Positions 9,215-15,297 of a DNA stretch of 15,483 bases are shown one piece after another. The notes beneath the pieces were generated by a model, which was not told the origin of the DNA, did not search any database, and worked only from the letters and a program-made list of their open reading frames with translations. The position numbers and the translations under genes are program-made. Source of the DNA: Pseudomonadota bacterium (GTDB taxonomy: Bacteria; Pseudomonadota; Gammaproteobacteria; Enterobacterales; Enterobacteriaceae); contig JAEYFY010000186.1 in assembly GCA_023454395.1 (NCBI GenBank), positions 1 through 15,483 on the forward strand, in the 5' to 3' direction. The first letter of the stretch is position 1. Every line of letters begins with the position of its first letter.

Positions 9215-10546
9215 ATGAATACGCCAAAAGAAAAATTTGTGATAAAAATTGCAGGCTCTCCTTTAGATATCCCTGAATTTATCGCATTAAAAGCGGAATT
9301 TAATAAACTTAATCATCCTTCTCAACCTGAGATCAGTTGGACGCTTATTGAATCTCTCTCATTAACGTTATTTAAAACCCATGGTATCGATTTACAGAGT
9401 GGCGTTTATTACACGCTGGCTCGTCTTCATCTAAATGGATTAAATGGTTTTACTGAAGGATGCGAGTTACTCGCCAATATAGTGGTCAGCCAATGGGATA
9501 ATCTATGGCCCACTCAACCAAATCATCGGTGTGATGTTTTAAATTGGTTTAATACCAAAGCCGGTGCTTTATTACGTCAATTAACATTCTCGCCTACTGA
9601 TTTGCGTTTAATTTATCGCTCAGAAAGAGCTTTGCAATTAATTATCGATCAACTCGCCCATACGGATTGGCCTAAATTACCAAAGTTAGAAAATTTACTT
9701 TGGTTTTTTCAAAATGCAGCGAAAACCTTAGAACAAAATACAAAAAGTTCAACTCAAAAAAGTAGCAATAATGCCGTTAAGATCCCGCCTATTGTCTATA
9801 TCAGCGCATCTGATGAACTGAAAGAAAATAACGTTTCTAAACCTAATCCTATCGCCGAAGTTGTTTTATATGACGATCCGCCTATTGAGAAAAAACCAAT
9901 GAGTGCAAAAAAAGGCTTTTTTATTGGATTATTAAGTAGCAGTGCTATTTTTGTTGCTATCAGTGTGGCTATTTATCTACCAATGCAAAAAGAACTCTCC
10001 GCAATTACTGCTCAACCTGAAGGTGCTATTACACAGTGGTTATATCAACCTAATATCAGTTCATACGCAAATAATCTTATTTTAATGGAAAAACAGTCTC
10101 CTATATTTGCACTAAGAAAATCGGAGCATATGTTGGATGTGGCTAAAAAGCTTTGGCCTAATAATGCAGATCAATCTTACGCAACACGACAATGGCAAAA
10201 TATCCTTACTACACGATTAGAAAATACCCCCATTGACAGTAGCTGGTCTGATACGAATAAATTAATTCAACAGCTTTCCGATAGAATTGTTCAACAAGAG
10301 CGTAACAGAGGAAGCTTTACTCTTTCGTATTTAAAAACAGCAGTTTATGAAATACAAAAAAGCCACAATAAAGCAGTGCCTATTGAAAATAAACTGTATC
10401 TATTTTCACAAGAAATAAGTAAAGAGCGGTCTATTTCTCCCGCATTAATTAATAATCTTGATGCAGATATTAATGGGTTATTGGCTCGATATTATCTTCT
10501 TCAAAAAGAAGCTGAAGAGTTAGGATTAAAGCCTTATTCATATTAA
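9215..10546 (+). CDS. vasL: T6SS-associated VasL protein (ImpA-N domain plus one membrane helix)
   Basis: The 443-residue protein has an ImpA-N-type domain in its first ~150 residues, including the conserved pattern of long hydrophobic helices (VYYTLARLHLNGL) and QWDNLWP. This makes it a TssA relative. A proline/serine-rich linker leads to one clear transmembrane helix (about 235-255), followed by a helical C-terminal half (about 260-443) that would be periplasmic if the N-terminal domain is cytoplasmic. This matches VasL, which follows vasK in Vibrio-type clusters; its mechanism is poorly known. AGGA at 9205-9208 is well spaced from the ATG. Seven A then TTTTTT around 9907-9922 encode the start of the membrane helix. 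The tssF-like gene follows after 59 bases. Confidence 0.88.
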   Translation: MNTPKEKFVIKIAGSPLDIPEFIALKAEFNKLNHPSQPEISWTLIESLSLTLFKTHGIDLQSGVYYTLARLHLNGLNGFTEGCELLANIVVSQWDNLWPTQPNHRCDVLNWFNTKAGALLRQLTFSPTDLRLIYRSERALQLIIDQLAHTDWPKLPKLENLLWFFQNAAKTLEQNTKSSTQKSSNNAVKIPPIVYISASDELKENNVSKPNPIAEVVLYDDPPIEKKPMSAKKGFFIGLLSSSAIFVAISVAIYLPMQKELSAITAQPEGAITQWLYQPNISSYANNLILMEKQSPIFALRKSEHMLDVAKKLWPNNADQSYATRQWQNILTTRLENTPIDSSWSDTNKLIQQLSDRIVQQERNRGSFTLSYLKTAVYEIQKSHNKAVPIENKLYLFSQEISKERSISPALINNLDADINGLLARYYLLQKEAEELGLKPYSY

Positions 10547-10605
10547 AAATAACCAGAAATCATGACAGATATTATTTATTATTAAAGGGTCGATATTAAA
10601 TTAAC

Positions 10606-12342
10606 ATGAGTGAAATTAAATATTTAAAAGAAAGACAATACCTGCAAAAACTGGCTAGATCCTACGCACAAAAAAAACCGCATTTAGCGGAAGTTTTAGA
10701 GCCAGATGATCCTCAAACTAGCTATTTAATGGAGGGATTCGCCTTTCTTTCTGCTCACTTGCAAGAAAAGATTGATGATGCATTCCCTGAAATCACACTC
10801 CCTTTATTACAACGTCTCGGCTCTCAAGCAATAAAAGGATTGCCATCAACATCAATTATTCAAATCAGTTGTGATAAAGAAATTAACTACAGCTATTACA
10901 TTCCTAAAAATAGTAGTGCTTTAGGCAGTAATAATGAGTGTTTTTCAACTTGTCGCGATTTATATATTGAACCTTATTCTCTTATTGAAAAACAAGTAAC
11001 ACATCAACCTAATAAAAGTTGTATCTCTTTAACTTTTGCCTACCTTGGCGATATAGAGCAAATACAATCTTGCTCGCTAAATTTATTTCTTAGCCCAATC
11101 AAGAATACTGCCGATACCCTATTACTTGGATTAACTCAGTATTTTGACTATATTGAACTAAAACATGCGGATCAAAGTTATCATGGTGATAACGCAACGT
11201 TTTGTTTTAAATCTCAAATTGGTAAAGATTATCCTATTTTTCCACAATCAGAAAATACGCCGAAAGCGCCACAACAATTATTAGAGGGGTTGTATCTTCC
11301 TCACGTTCACCATTTTATCAGTTTAGATATTCCCACTATTATTAAACAACTCGATTGGGCGAAAAATACTCAATTTACAGTTAGTATTTATTTAAATAAG
11401 CAAATTTCATTAACAGAAGAGCAATGCCAAGACTGTTTTTTACTCAACTGTATTCCCACAGTTGATAAAGAGAAAGATCATACAGTTATCATTGATTTCC
11501 AAGAGAATAAATCATCTTATTTACTGCCTATTCCAGATAACCATTATCTTTCAAGTTTATCTGAAATCATGCTTTCATTAGAGCCACATGAAAAAGAGCG
11601 TGGTATTTATTGTCATTTTTATTCGATAACTGAATTAACATCAGCATCTCGCCTATTGCCTCAATATCAAAATTCCCTTTTTTATTCATTAACTATCGAT
11701 AAAGATATCACAGGAAGAACATTCTATACGGTTCATTTTTATGACAATAAAGGTGAAGAGCTTATCTCGCCACCAAGCCTACATTTTTCCTGTACTTATA
11801 TTGGCTTTGAAAGATATAAAGATAACAGTATTGGTGTGTTGAATGCACATAGTGAAAATATGCCTGATAATTTATTGATCAAAAATATCACACCGCTATC
11901 AGAATGTTTTCCACCTATTGTTGATGATAAGTGTTATTGGCATTTGTTGTCACATTATAGTGCTAATGCTTTTATGCTAATGTCGATTACAACAATAAAA
12001 AATATGTTAAGTGATTATTTAATTTATACAGAATTAGATAAACAAGTTACAAGGAAAATAAAAAAATCCTTGGATGGCTGTATTGATTTAGATAGTCAGA
12101 CTTATGATTATATTTTAAAAGGCAAGCCACATCGTTGTTTATCTTTAATATTAACACTAGATACTGATTATTTTGATAATGAAGGTGATGCGTTTATTTT
12201 TGTTTCCCATCTTTATCATTTTTTCCCATTCTGCTTATCTGAGAATATGTTATTGGAAATGAAAATTAAATTTAAAGATGATGAAAAAATAAAATGGTTT
12301 TTATCACCTTCTCCACTAAAAGGTTATAAGTCTTTATTATAA
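10606..12342 (+). CDS. Divergent TssF-like T6SS baseplate protein
   Basis: TssF forms the baseplate wedges with TssG. The first ~85 residues carry the family signature: an aromatic/acidic start, a YLQKLA..YA...P..AE helix, then a DP....LMEGFAFLSA helix and KIDDAFPEIT.PLL. The C-terminal ~100 residues keep the pattern seen in TssF of a basic-hydrophobic segment, LKGKP, a beta strand, DAFIFVSHLYHFFP, SENM, and W.L..LKGYKSLL at the end. The middle is poorly conserved. Length (578 aa) fits the family. In Vibrio-type clusters tssF lies far upstream with tssE and tssG, so a copy after vasL is either a relocated tssF or a second, specialised paralog; this window cannot tell which. The ribosome site is weak. 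Eight A at 10670-10677 lie near the start. No terminator is obvious after the stop. Confidence 0.8.
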   Translation: MSEIKYLKERQYLQKLARSYAQKKPHLAEVLEPDDPQTSYLMEGFAFLSAHLQEKIDDAFPEITLPLLQRLGSQAIKGLPSTSIIQISCDKEINYSYYIPKNSSALGSNNECFSTCRDLYIEPYSLIEKQVTHQPNKSCISLTFAYLGDIEQIQSCSLNLFLSPIKNTADTLLLGLTQYFDYIELKHADQSYHGDNATFCFKSQIGKDYPIFPQSENTPKAPQQLLEGLYLPHVHHFISLDIPTIIKQLDWAKNTQFTVSIYLNKQISLTEEQCQDCFLLNCIPTVDKEKDHTVIIDFQENKSSYLLPIPDNHYLSSLSEIMLSLEPHEKERGIYCHFYSITELTSASRLLPQYQNSLFYSLTIDKDITGRTFYTVHFYDNKGEELISPPSLHFSCTYIGFERYKDNSIGVLNAHSENMPDNLLIKNITPLSECFPPIVDDKCYWHLLSHYSANAFMLMSITTIKNMLSDYLIYTELDKQVTRKIKKSLDGCIDLDSQTYDYILKGKPHRCLSLILTLDTDYFDNEGDAFIFVSHLYHFFPFCLSENMLLEMKIKFKDDEKIKWFLSPSPLKGYKSLL

Positions 12343-12376
12343 TTATATTATCTATTAAATTATTATATAAAAGGTC

Positions 12377-12382
12377 TATAAT
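12377..12382 (+). promoter_or_regulatory. Possible -10 element in the 138-base gap before the 62-codon gene
   Basis: The gap 12343-12480 is extremely AT-rich and contains an exact TATAAT at 12377-12382. No convincing -35 element is seen 16-18 bases upstream, and exact -10 matches arise easily in DNA this AT-rich, so this is a weak call. If real, it would give the 62-codon gene a leader of about 90 bases. Nothing else recognisable lies in this gap except the AAGGAG ribosome site at 12467-12472. Confidence 0.2.
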
Positions 12383-12480
12383 AATATTAGTATTGTAAAA
12401 TTAGGAATTTAAATATTGATAGAAAATTCACTTTATGTGAGAATCCATTTAAAGTTAATAAAAAATAAGGAGCAATAGTT

Positions 12481-12669
12481 ATGGCAAAAATTAATAATAG
12501 CGCTAAAGAAAGAGCCTATGCTGTCGCTCTTTTTGTTGCATCCCAGGCTACTGTAGACTCTCGCGTCATGACAGCATCCAAGAAGCTAGCCCAAAAACGT
12601 TCTGCACAACGTTCTGCTGATGATTTGAATAGAATGTTTTCAAAAGCTTTTTCTACAGTAATTAAATAA
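12481..12669 (+). CDS. Small basic protein of unknown function (62 aa)
   Basis: I do not recognise this protein. It is short, has about 12 Lys/Arg against 4 Asp/Glu, contains no cysteine, signal peptide or clear membrane helix, and is predicted mostly helical. An Ala/Val-rich amphipathic stretch (AYAVALFVASQATV) leads into a Lys/Arg/Ser segment (SKKLAQKRSAQRSADDLN). The gene is supported by a near-perfect ribosome site, AAGGAG at 12467-12472, eight bases before the ATG, and by a strong terminator about 40 bases after the stop. Its base composition is more GC-rich than the flanking gaps. It could be a DNA- or RNA-binding protein or a small secreted/toxic peptide; none of these can be shown from sequence. 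It lies just past the last T6SS gene, probably as a separate transcript. Confidence 0.7.
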   Translation: MAKINNSAKERAYAVALFVASQATVDSRVMTASKKLAQKRSAQRSADDLNRMFSKAFSTVIK

Positions 12670-12709
12670 TAAATTTATATAGTCATAATTAAGAATAGCA
12701 TTCTTATCT

Positions 12710-12735
12710 AAAGCCCTTTTATAGGGCTTTTCTTT
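12710..12735 (+). terminator. Rho-independent terminator after the 62-codon gene
   Basis: Stem AAAGCCC (12710-12716) pairs perfectly with GGGCTTT (12724-12730) across a 7-base loop, followed by TTCTTT as the T-tract. It lies 40 bases past the stop codon, with no gene between. It should end transcripts of the small gene and any T6SS read-through. Confidence 0.85.
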
Positions 12736-12747
12736 AGAGGAATTTAG

Positions 12748-13017
12748 TTGTGCATTCTAAGAAATGGGTATTTCGTGAATTGGTCAAAAATGAAAATGAT
12801 AAAAATATTAAAATGGATTTTTGATGGATTTCAAAGCGTTATTGCTATTTTCATATTAATTTTCTCTCTTCACTTAATCGCTTATTGGTCATCGGATGAT
12901 GCAATAAAATCGGGTATCATCAGTAGCTTTTGGAGTAAAGTACAAAATGTATTTAATAATCCGATCCCAGTTCCTGAAGTAAATTTAAGTTCTACCAATA
13001 TAAATGTAGATAATTAA
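12748..13017 (+). CDS. Small membrane protein, possibly an internally deleted gene
   Basis: An open frame of 89 codons runs from a TTG at 12748; internal ATGs at 12790 and 12796 are alternative starts. AGAGGAA (12736-12742) is a good ribosome site for the region. The product has one strong transmembrane helix (FQSVIAIFILIFSLHLIAYW) followed by a short polar tail with a Pro/Val stretch (NPIPVPEV). I do not recognise the C-terminal part. The same ribosome site also serves a GTG two bases later in another frame, which encodes a different, familiar-looking N-terminus. The present frame may therefore be the membrane tail of a longer protein that lost its middle. Whether it is still expressed is unclear. 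Confidence 0.45.
   Translation: MCILRNGYFVNWSKMKMIKILKWIFDGFQSVIAIFILIFSLHLIAYWSSDDAIKSGIISSFWSKVQNVFNNPIPVPEVNLSSTNINVDN
12750..12824 (+). pseudogene. Probable N-terminal remnant (KKWVFRELV motif) in an overlapping frame
   Basis: Starting at GTG 12750, nine bases after the GG-rich ribosome site, 24 codons read through KKWVFRELVKNEND before a TGA at 12822-12824. From memory, a family of membrane-tailed bacterial proteins of unknown function begins with a K/Q-WVFRELV..END-type motif and has a transmembrane segment near its C-terminus. The membrane segment here lies just downstream but in a different frame. The simplest reading is an internal deletion with frameshift. The family match is recollection and cannot be checked here. 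Confidence 0.35.
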
Positions 13018-13218
13018 TCTTATTTATTATGTTGTATAAAAAATTTAATTTATTAATAATATTATTACGACATAATGATTCCCTCTCCAGTAAAAATAAC
13101 TATTTGATAGTTTAGGTATTGATTTAATTAAAAATAAAGTATTCAGATAATAAGAAAATAGATTGTATTATTATATAATATAATCAAATACTCTTTTTAA
13201 TATTTTATTTCTACTTCT

Positions 13219-13401
13219 TTGACATTATTCATATTCTATTTAAGACCTGATCACAATAATCTTATAAATACTGAAATAGCGTGCCTTTTTGTGCTTAGCC
13301 CAGAACTTGCAGTAGGATCACCAACACCGAAAGCCTCGGCTAAAATATCAGGATCTAATAGTGACCAAGTTATGCAAAATGGTGCCTTCTATTCTTACTA
13401 A
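13219..13401 (+). other. Possible gene fragment in a 615-base gap (13018-13632)
   Basis: The gap between the small membrane ORF and the XRE gene is mostly featureless AT-rich DNA. Within it, roughly 13270-13400 is clearly richer in GC and reads as a balanced protein segment ending ELAVGSPTPKASAKISGSN then QNGAFYSY and a TAA. The start would be TTG at 13219 with no convincing ribosome site, and the first ~20 codons look like random AT-rich sequence. It is more likely the tail of a lost gene than an intact one. I do not recognise the family. No terminator or RNA gene was seen in the rest of the gap. Confidence 0.25.
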
Positions 13402-13571
13402 TCTCCAATTAAATCATATTATTCTTAATTAACACGCCTATTACGTCATTAACAAACAAAAATACTGTTAAAAACTAATGTAATTTACCTAATTATTTGA
13501 TTTGGGTAAAACGGTTTAAATCTTTTAATAAATAAAAATTGATAGATATTAACTATTAATAGACTATTTTT

Positions 13572-13588
13572 GATCGTTTATATCGATC
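13572..13588 (+). promoter_or_regulatory. Inverted repeat upstream of the XRE gene, candidate operator
   Basis: GATCG-N7-CGATC is a perfect inverted repeat with 5-base arms about 45 bases before the regulator's start codon. XRE proteins bind short two-fold symmetric sites and often control themselves, so this is a plausible operator. Short arms also occur by chance. Confidence 0.3.
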
Positions 13589-13608
13589 TTTAAGTATTTT
13601 TACGGTAA

Positions 13609-13625
13609 CCTCTTTTAAAAAGAGG
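13609..13625 (+). promoter_or_regulatory. Hairpin overlapping the ribosome site of the XRE gene
   Basis: CCTCTT (13609-13614) can pair with AAGAGG (13620-13625) across a 5-base loop. The 3' arm contains most of the AGAGGG ribosome site (13621-13626) that lies 6 bases before the ATG at 13633. In the mRNA this would hide the ribosome site, which suggests translation is kept low or is conditional. Confidence 0.4.
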
Positions 13626-13632
13626 GATTGAT

Positions 13633-13941
13633 ATGAGTTCAATTAATATTGTTGTAGGTCAGAGAATTAAACAGAAAAGAAAGCAATTAAAAATAACAGG
13701 TATCGAGATGGGAAGAAGGCTTGGTATCAGTCAGCAACACTATTCACGTTTGGAAAATGGACATCTGAAAATAACCGTCGATCAGCTTATTGCTATTGCT
13801 TTAATATTAGGAATATCGCCACAAAGTTTGTTGGTGACACCTGAAATAATGTCTCCAATGTTAAATGCTTGCACTGAAACAGTTTTATCATCAAATGAGA
13901 TTTTTGTATTAAGAAATAAGAAGCGCCGCAATCTTAGATAA
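13633..13941 (+). CDS. XRE-family regulator resembling the MrpJ family
   Basis: This 102-residue cytoplasmic DNA-binding protein has a complete XRE helix-turn-helix at about 9-67: VGQRIKQKRKQLKI, then MGRRLGISQQHYSRLENG with recognition helix SQQHYSRLE (33-41), and a closing hydrophobic helix (VDQLIAIALILGI). The SQQ..SR.E motif and size match the MrpJ group of Proteus fimbrial-operon regulators, which repress motility genes and influence virulence genes. The similarity is recognised by eye, and paralogs are many, so no gene name is given. The ~35-residue C-terminal tail is polar and basic (NKKRRN). The ATG has a strong AGAGGG ribosome site that may be masked by a hairpin. No fimbrial gene is nearby, so it is a stand-alone copy next to a T6SS cluster. 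Confidence 0.85.
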   Translation: MSSINIVVGQRIKQKRKQLKITGIEMGRRLGISQQHYSRLENGHLKITVDQLIAIALILGISPQSLLVTPEIMSPMLNACTETVLSSNEIFVLRNKKRRNLR

Positions 13942-13980
13942 AAATACAGTAATATTATTTAGCGCTATCTAATATCATAT

Positions 13981-13999
13981 TTTAACTATTCTAGTTAAA
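13981..13999 (+). repeat. AT-rich inverted repeat between convergent genes
   Basis: TTTAACTA and TAGTTAAA are perfect 8-base arms around TTC, 40 bases past the XRE stop, with a TTTTTT stretch about 10 bases further on. It could act as a weak terminator for the regulator gene, but an AT-only stem is unstable and such a match is expected by chance in this composition. Confidence 0.25.
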
Positions 14000-14048
14000 T
14001 AGATCGCAATTTTTTCATTTTCTTTTATTCAAATATCATCCATTTATA

Positions 14049-14066
14049 AAATCAATCGATTGATTT
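14049..14066. repeat. 18-bp perfect palindrome between convergent genes
   Basis: AAATCAATCGATTGATTT is its own reverse complement. It sits 18 bases beyond the stop of the minus-strand immunity-like gene, in the convergent gap 13942-14083. With no loop it is more like a protein-binding dyad than a terminator. Given the AT-richness it may be chance. Confidence 0.3.
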
Positions 14067-14083
14067 GTTGTTAAAATAAAGAA

Positions 14084-14623
14084 TCAATTGTTAATCTCTT
14101 TAACGATTGTATATTTTAATAGAATTTCTGGGGCATTAGATAATTTTCGATTAGATCCTTCCATCAAATAAGCTGCTATTTCTTCTGATGATAAATCATC
14201 AACTTCTTCAAGATTAAAATACTCATCTGGCCAATAAATAAGATCTGAAGAAAAAGCTTTAAAGTTTATCTCGAGTAAATTCATTGCATAGGATTGTTCA
14301 GATTCACTGCCTTCTGCTAAACAGATGAAATCAACAATACTAATTAACTCTTCATAAGTCAGATCATCTAAATACTTCACCTGATTAAAAGCTATTTTTG
14401 TAAACTCTTTTGCACTTGTCCAAGAATTGTAGTCACGAAAATCAGAAAACTCACAAGGCGTTATTGCTTGTGCATTCCAATTTATTATCATGGTGTTAAG
14501 TTCGGGATCATTTTCAGTTGCGCCATTATCGATTTTAACAGTTATCTTCTGTAATAAATCGATCAATTCATTGAGTTTAGCTTTGCTGACTTTTTTTGGT
14601 TTTAATCGGTTAGGTAAAGGCAT
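14084..14623 (-). CDS. Colicin E/pyocin-type immunity-like protein, no cognate toxin in view
   Basis: The 179-residue acidic protein has a C-terminal part (about 86-160) that follows the pattern of nuclease-bacteriocin immunity proteins of the colicin E/S-type pyocin group. It has LDDLTYEELISIVDFI (like the family's DYTE.EFL..V..I), AEGSESEQ (like the acidic loop), then a helix and SDLIYWP (126-132), equivalent to the family's GSDLIYYP. Those proteins are about 85 residues, bind the toxin's DNase domain and block it in the cytoplasm. The N-terminal ~80 residues (including FRDYNSWTSAKEF) are an extra region. No nuclease gene adjoins it, so it is an orphan and could protect against a rival's bacteriocin or T6SS nuclease. 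Only a weak GGA-type ribosome site precedes the ATG. Family assignment is by motif recognition. Confidence 0.75.
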   Translation of the reverse strand: MPLPNRLKPKKVSKAKLNELIDLLQKITVKIDNGATENDPELNTMIINWNAQAITPCEFSDFRDYNSWTSAKEFTKIAFNQVKYLDDLTYEELISIVDFICLAEGSESEQSYAMNLLEINFKAFSSDLIYWPDEYFNLEEVDDLSSEEIAAYLMEGSNRKLSNAPEILLKYTIVKEINN

Positions 14624-14763
14624 TTTTTATTCCATTTATATTATTTGCATTAAATCTGTCTACTTTAATCTTTTTTAGTAAAAAGTCATTATAAAACATT
14701 AAATTATTTAATAAATAAAAAATGAATTATTGATTTATGGAAAATGCTTAGAAAGCATCATAT

Positions 14764-14807
14764 TTATTAATATTCTATTTTAATAATATCATCTAGAATA
14801 TTAATAA
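14764..14807. repeat. 14-bp inverted repeat upstream of the immunity-like gene
   Basis: Perfect arms TTATTAATATTCTA (14764-14777) and TAGAATATTAATAA (14794-14807) flank 16 bases, about 140 bases before the minus-strand gene's start. The surrounding gap 14624-14900 is very AT-rich and holds no other feature that I can see. It might be an operator, or chance given the composition. Confidence 0.3.
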
Positions 14808-14903
14808 TATTATTTTTCAAATTCATCCTTTAACTTTATTAACTCGTATGCCTATATTTCATACATCAATATTTAGAACTATTAGGCTAGGCATGATTTT
14901 TAA

Positions 14904-15014
14904 ATCCATGACGAAGTTCAATTTGAAGTAATAGTACAAAACCAGTAGAGAGAGTTAGAAAAAAGTAAAGCTGGCGAAAATGCTTCGTGAAAAGAGTACC
15001 AAGAAAGTCTGTGA
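14904..15014 (+). pseudogene. Decayed coding remnant with in-frame stops
   Basis: One frame reads IHDEVQFEVIVQNQ, a stop (14946-14948), RELEKSKAGENAS, a stop (14988-14990), KEYQESL, a stop (15012-15014). The segment is noticeably less AT-rich and more protein-like than the sequence before it, which suggests a broken gene. HDE followed by hydrophobic residues resembles motif C of family A DNA polymerases (VHDEL.FEV in Pol I), common in phages, but this is only a short match and may be coincidence. Confidence 0.25.
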
Positions 15015-15110
15015 GTATTTAGTAAGGTGATTTATTCATACTTAACCAAACATGCACGCCAAATAGACAGTATTTTTGGCACTTGCGTCCCAAATACGAC
15101 ACAAATATGA
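15015..15110 (+). pseudogene. C-terminal remnant of a phage-type tyrosine recombinase (integrase)
   Basis: In the same frame as the preceding remnant, 31 codons end at TGA 15108-15110 and include IYSYLTKHARQIDSIFG and CVPN. Tyrosine integrases commonly end with a catalytic-tyrosine segment of the form IYAHLTEHA.q.D.iF; the tyrosine encoded at 15033-15035 would be the catalytic one. The Arg/His active-site boxes expected upstream are absent, so the gene is truncated. The location, stopping about 65 bases from the 3' end of argU, is where an integrase of a tRNA-targeting element would sit. Recognition is by motif only. Confidence 0.4.
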
Positions 15111-15113
15111 CAC
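15092..15113 (+). repeat. Tandem 11-bp repeat near the tRNA
   Basis: AAATACGACAC (15092-15102) is followed directly by AAATATGACAC (15103-15113), one mismatch apart. It overlaps the end of the integrase remnant. Short direct repeats at this place resemble arm-type binding sites for integrase or excisionase, but that function is inferred. Confidence 0.45.
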
Positions 15114-15175
15114 AACTGTGAAAAATAGAGAATTTGAAATGAATGTAGTTACTTGATTGGAAATTTGATTTGAAA

Positions 15176-15252
15176 TGGTACGCCCTACAGGATTCGAACC
15201 TGTGACCTACGGCTTAGAAGGCCGTTGCTCTATCCAACTGAGCTAAGGGCGC
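15176..15252 (-). tRNA. argU: tRNA-Arg (anticodon TCT), argU
   Basis: The minus strand reads a complete tRNA: acceptor GCGCCCT, D arm AGCTCAGTTGGATAGAGC, anticodon stem ACGGC/GCCGT with loop CTTCTAA (anticodon TCT, plus-strand bases 15216-15218), T arm with GGTTCGAATCC, and an encoded CCA (15176-15178). It reads AGA (and possibly AGG) codons. It closely matches E. coli argU, which is also near folD and is the attachment site of the DLP12 prophage. The first acceptor pair is G-U and the discriminator is A, whereas I recall G-C and G in E. coli. The 3' end faces the accessory segment. Confidence 0.97.
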
Positions 15253-15297
15253 CTAGAAGAACTTAGACGTCAGCAAGAGTGCTGATAACGGGTGTGA

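Noticed and set aside
13018..13218. Possible promoters, RNA gene or CRISPR-like repeats in the AT-rich gap
   Set aside because: Only AT-rich sequence with chance TATAAT-like strings was seen; no regularly spaced repeats and no stable GC-containing stems.
13981..14066. Strong bidirectional terminator between the XRE and immunity-like genes
   Set aside because: The inverted repeats are almost all A-T pairs, or a loopless palindrome, and neither is followed directly by a T-tract.
14490..14678. 62-codon open frame on the + strand
   Set aside because: It lies mostly antisense to the well-supported immunity-like gene, has no ribosome site, and its end runs into AT-rich non-coding sequence.
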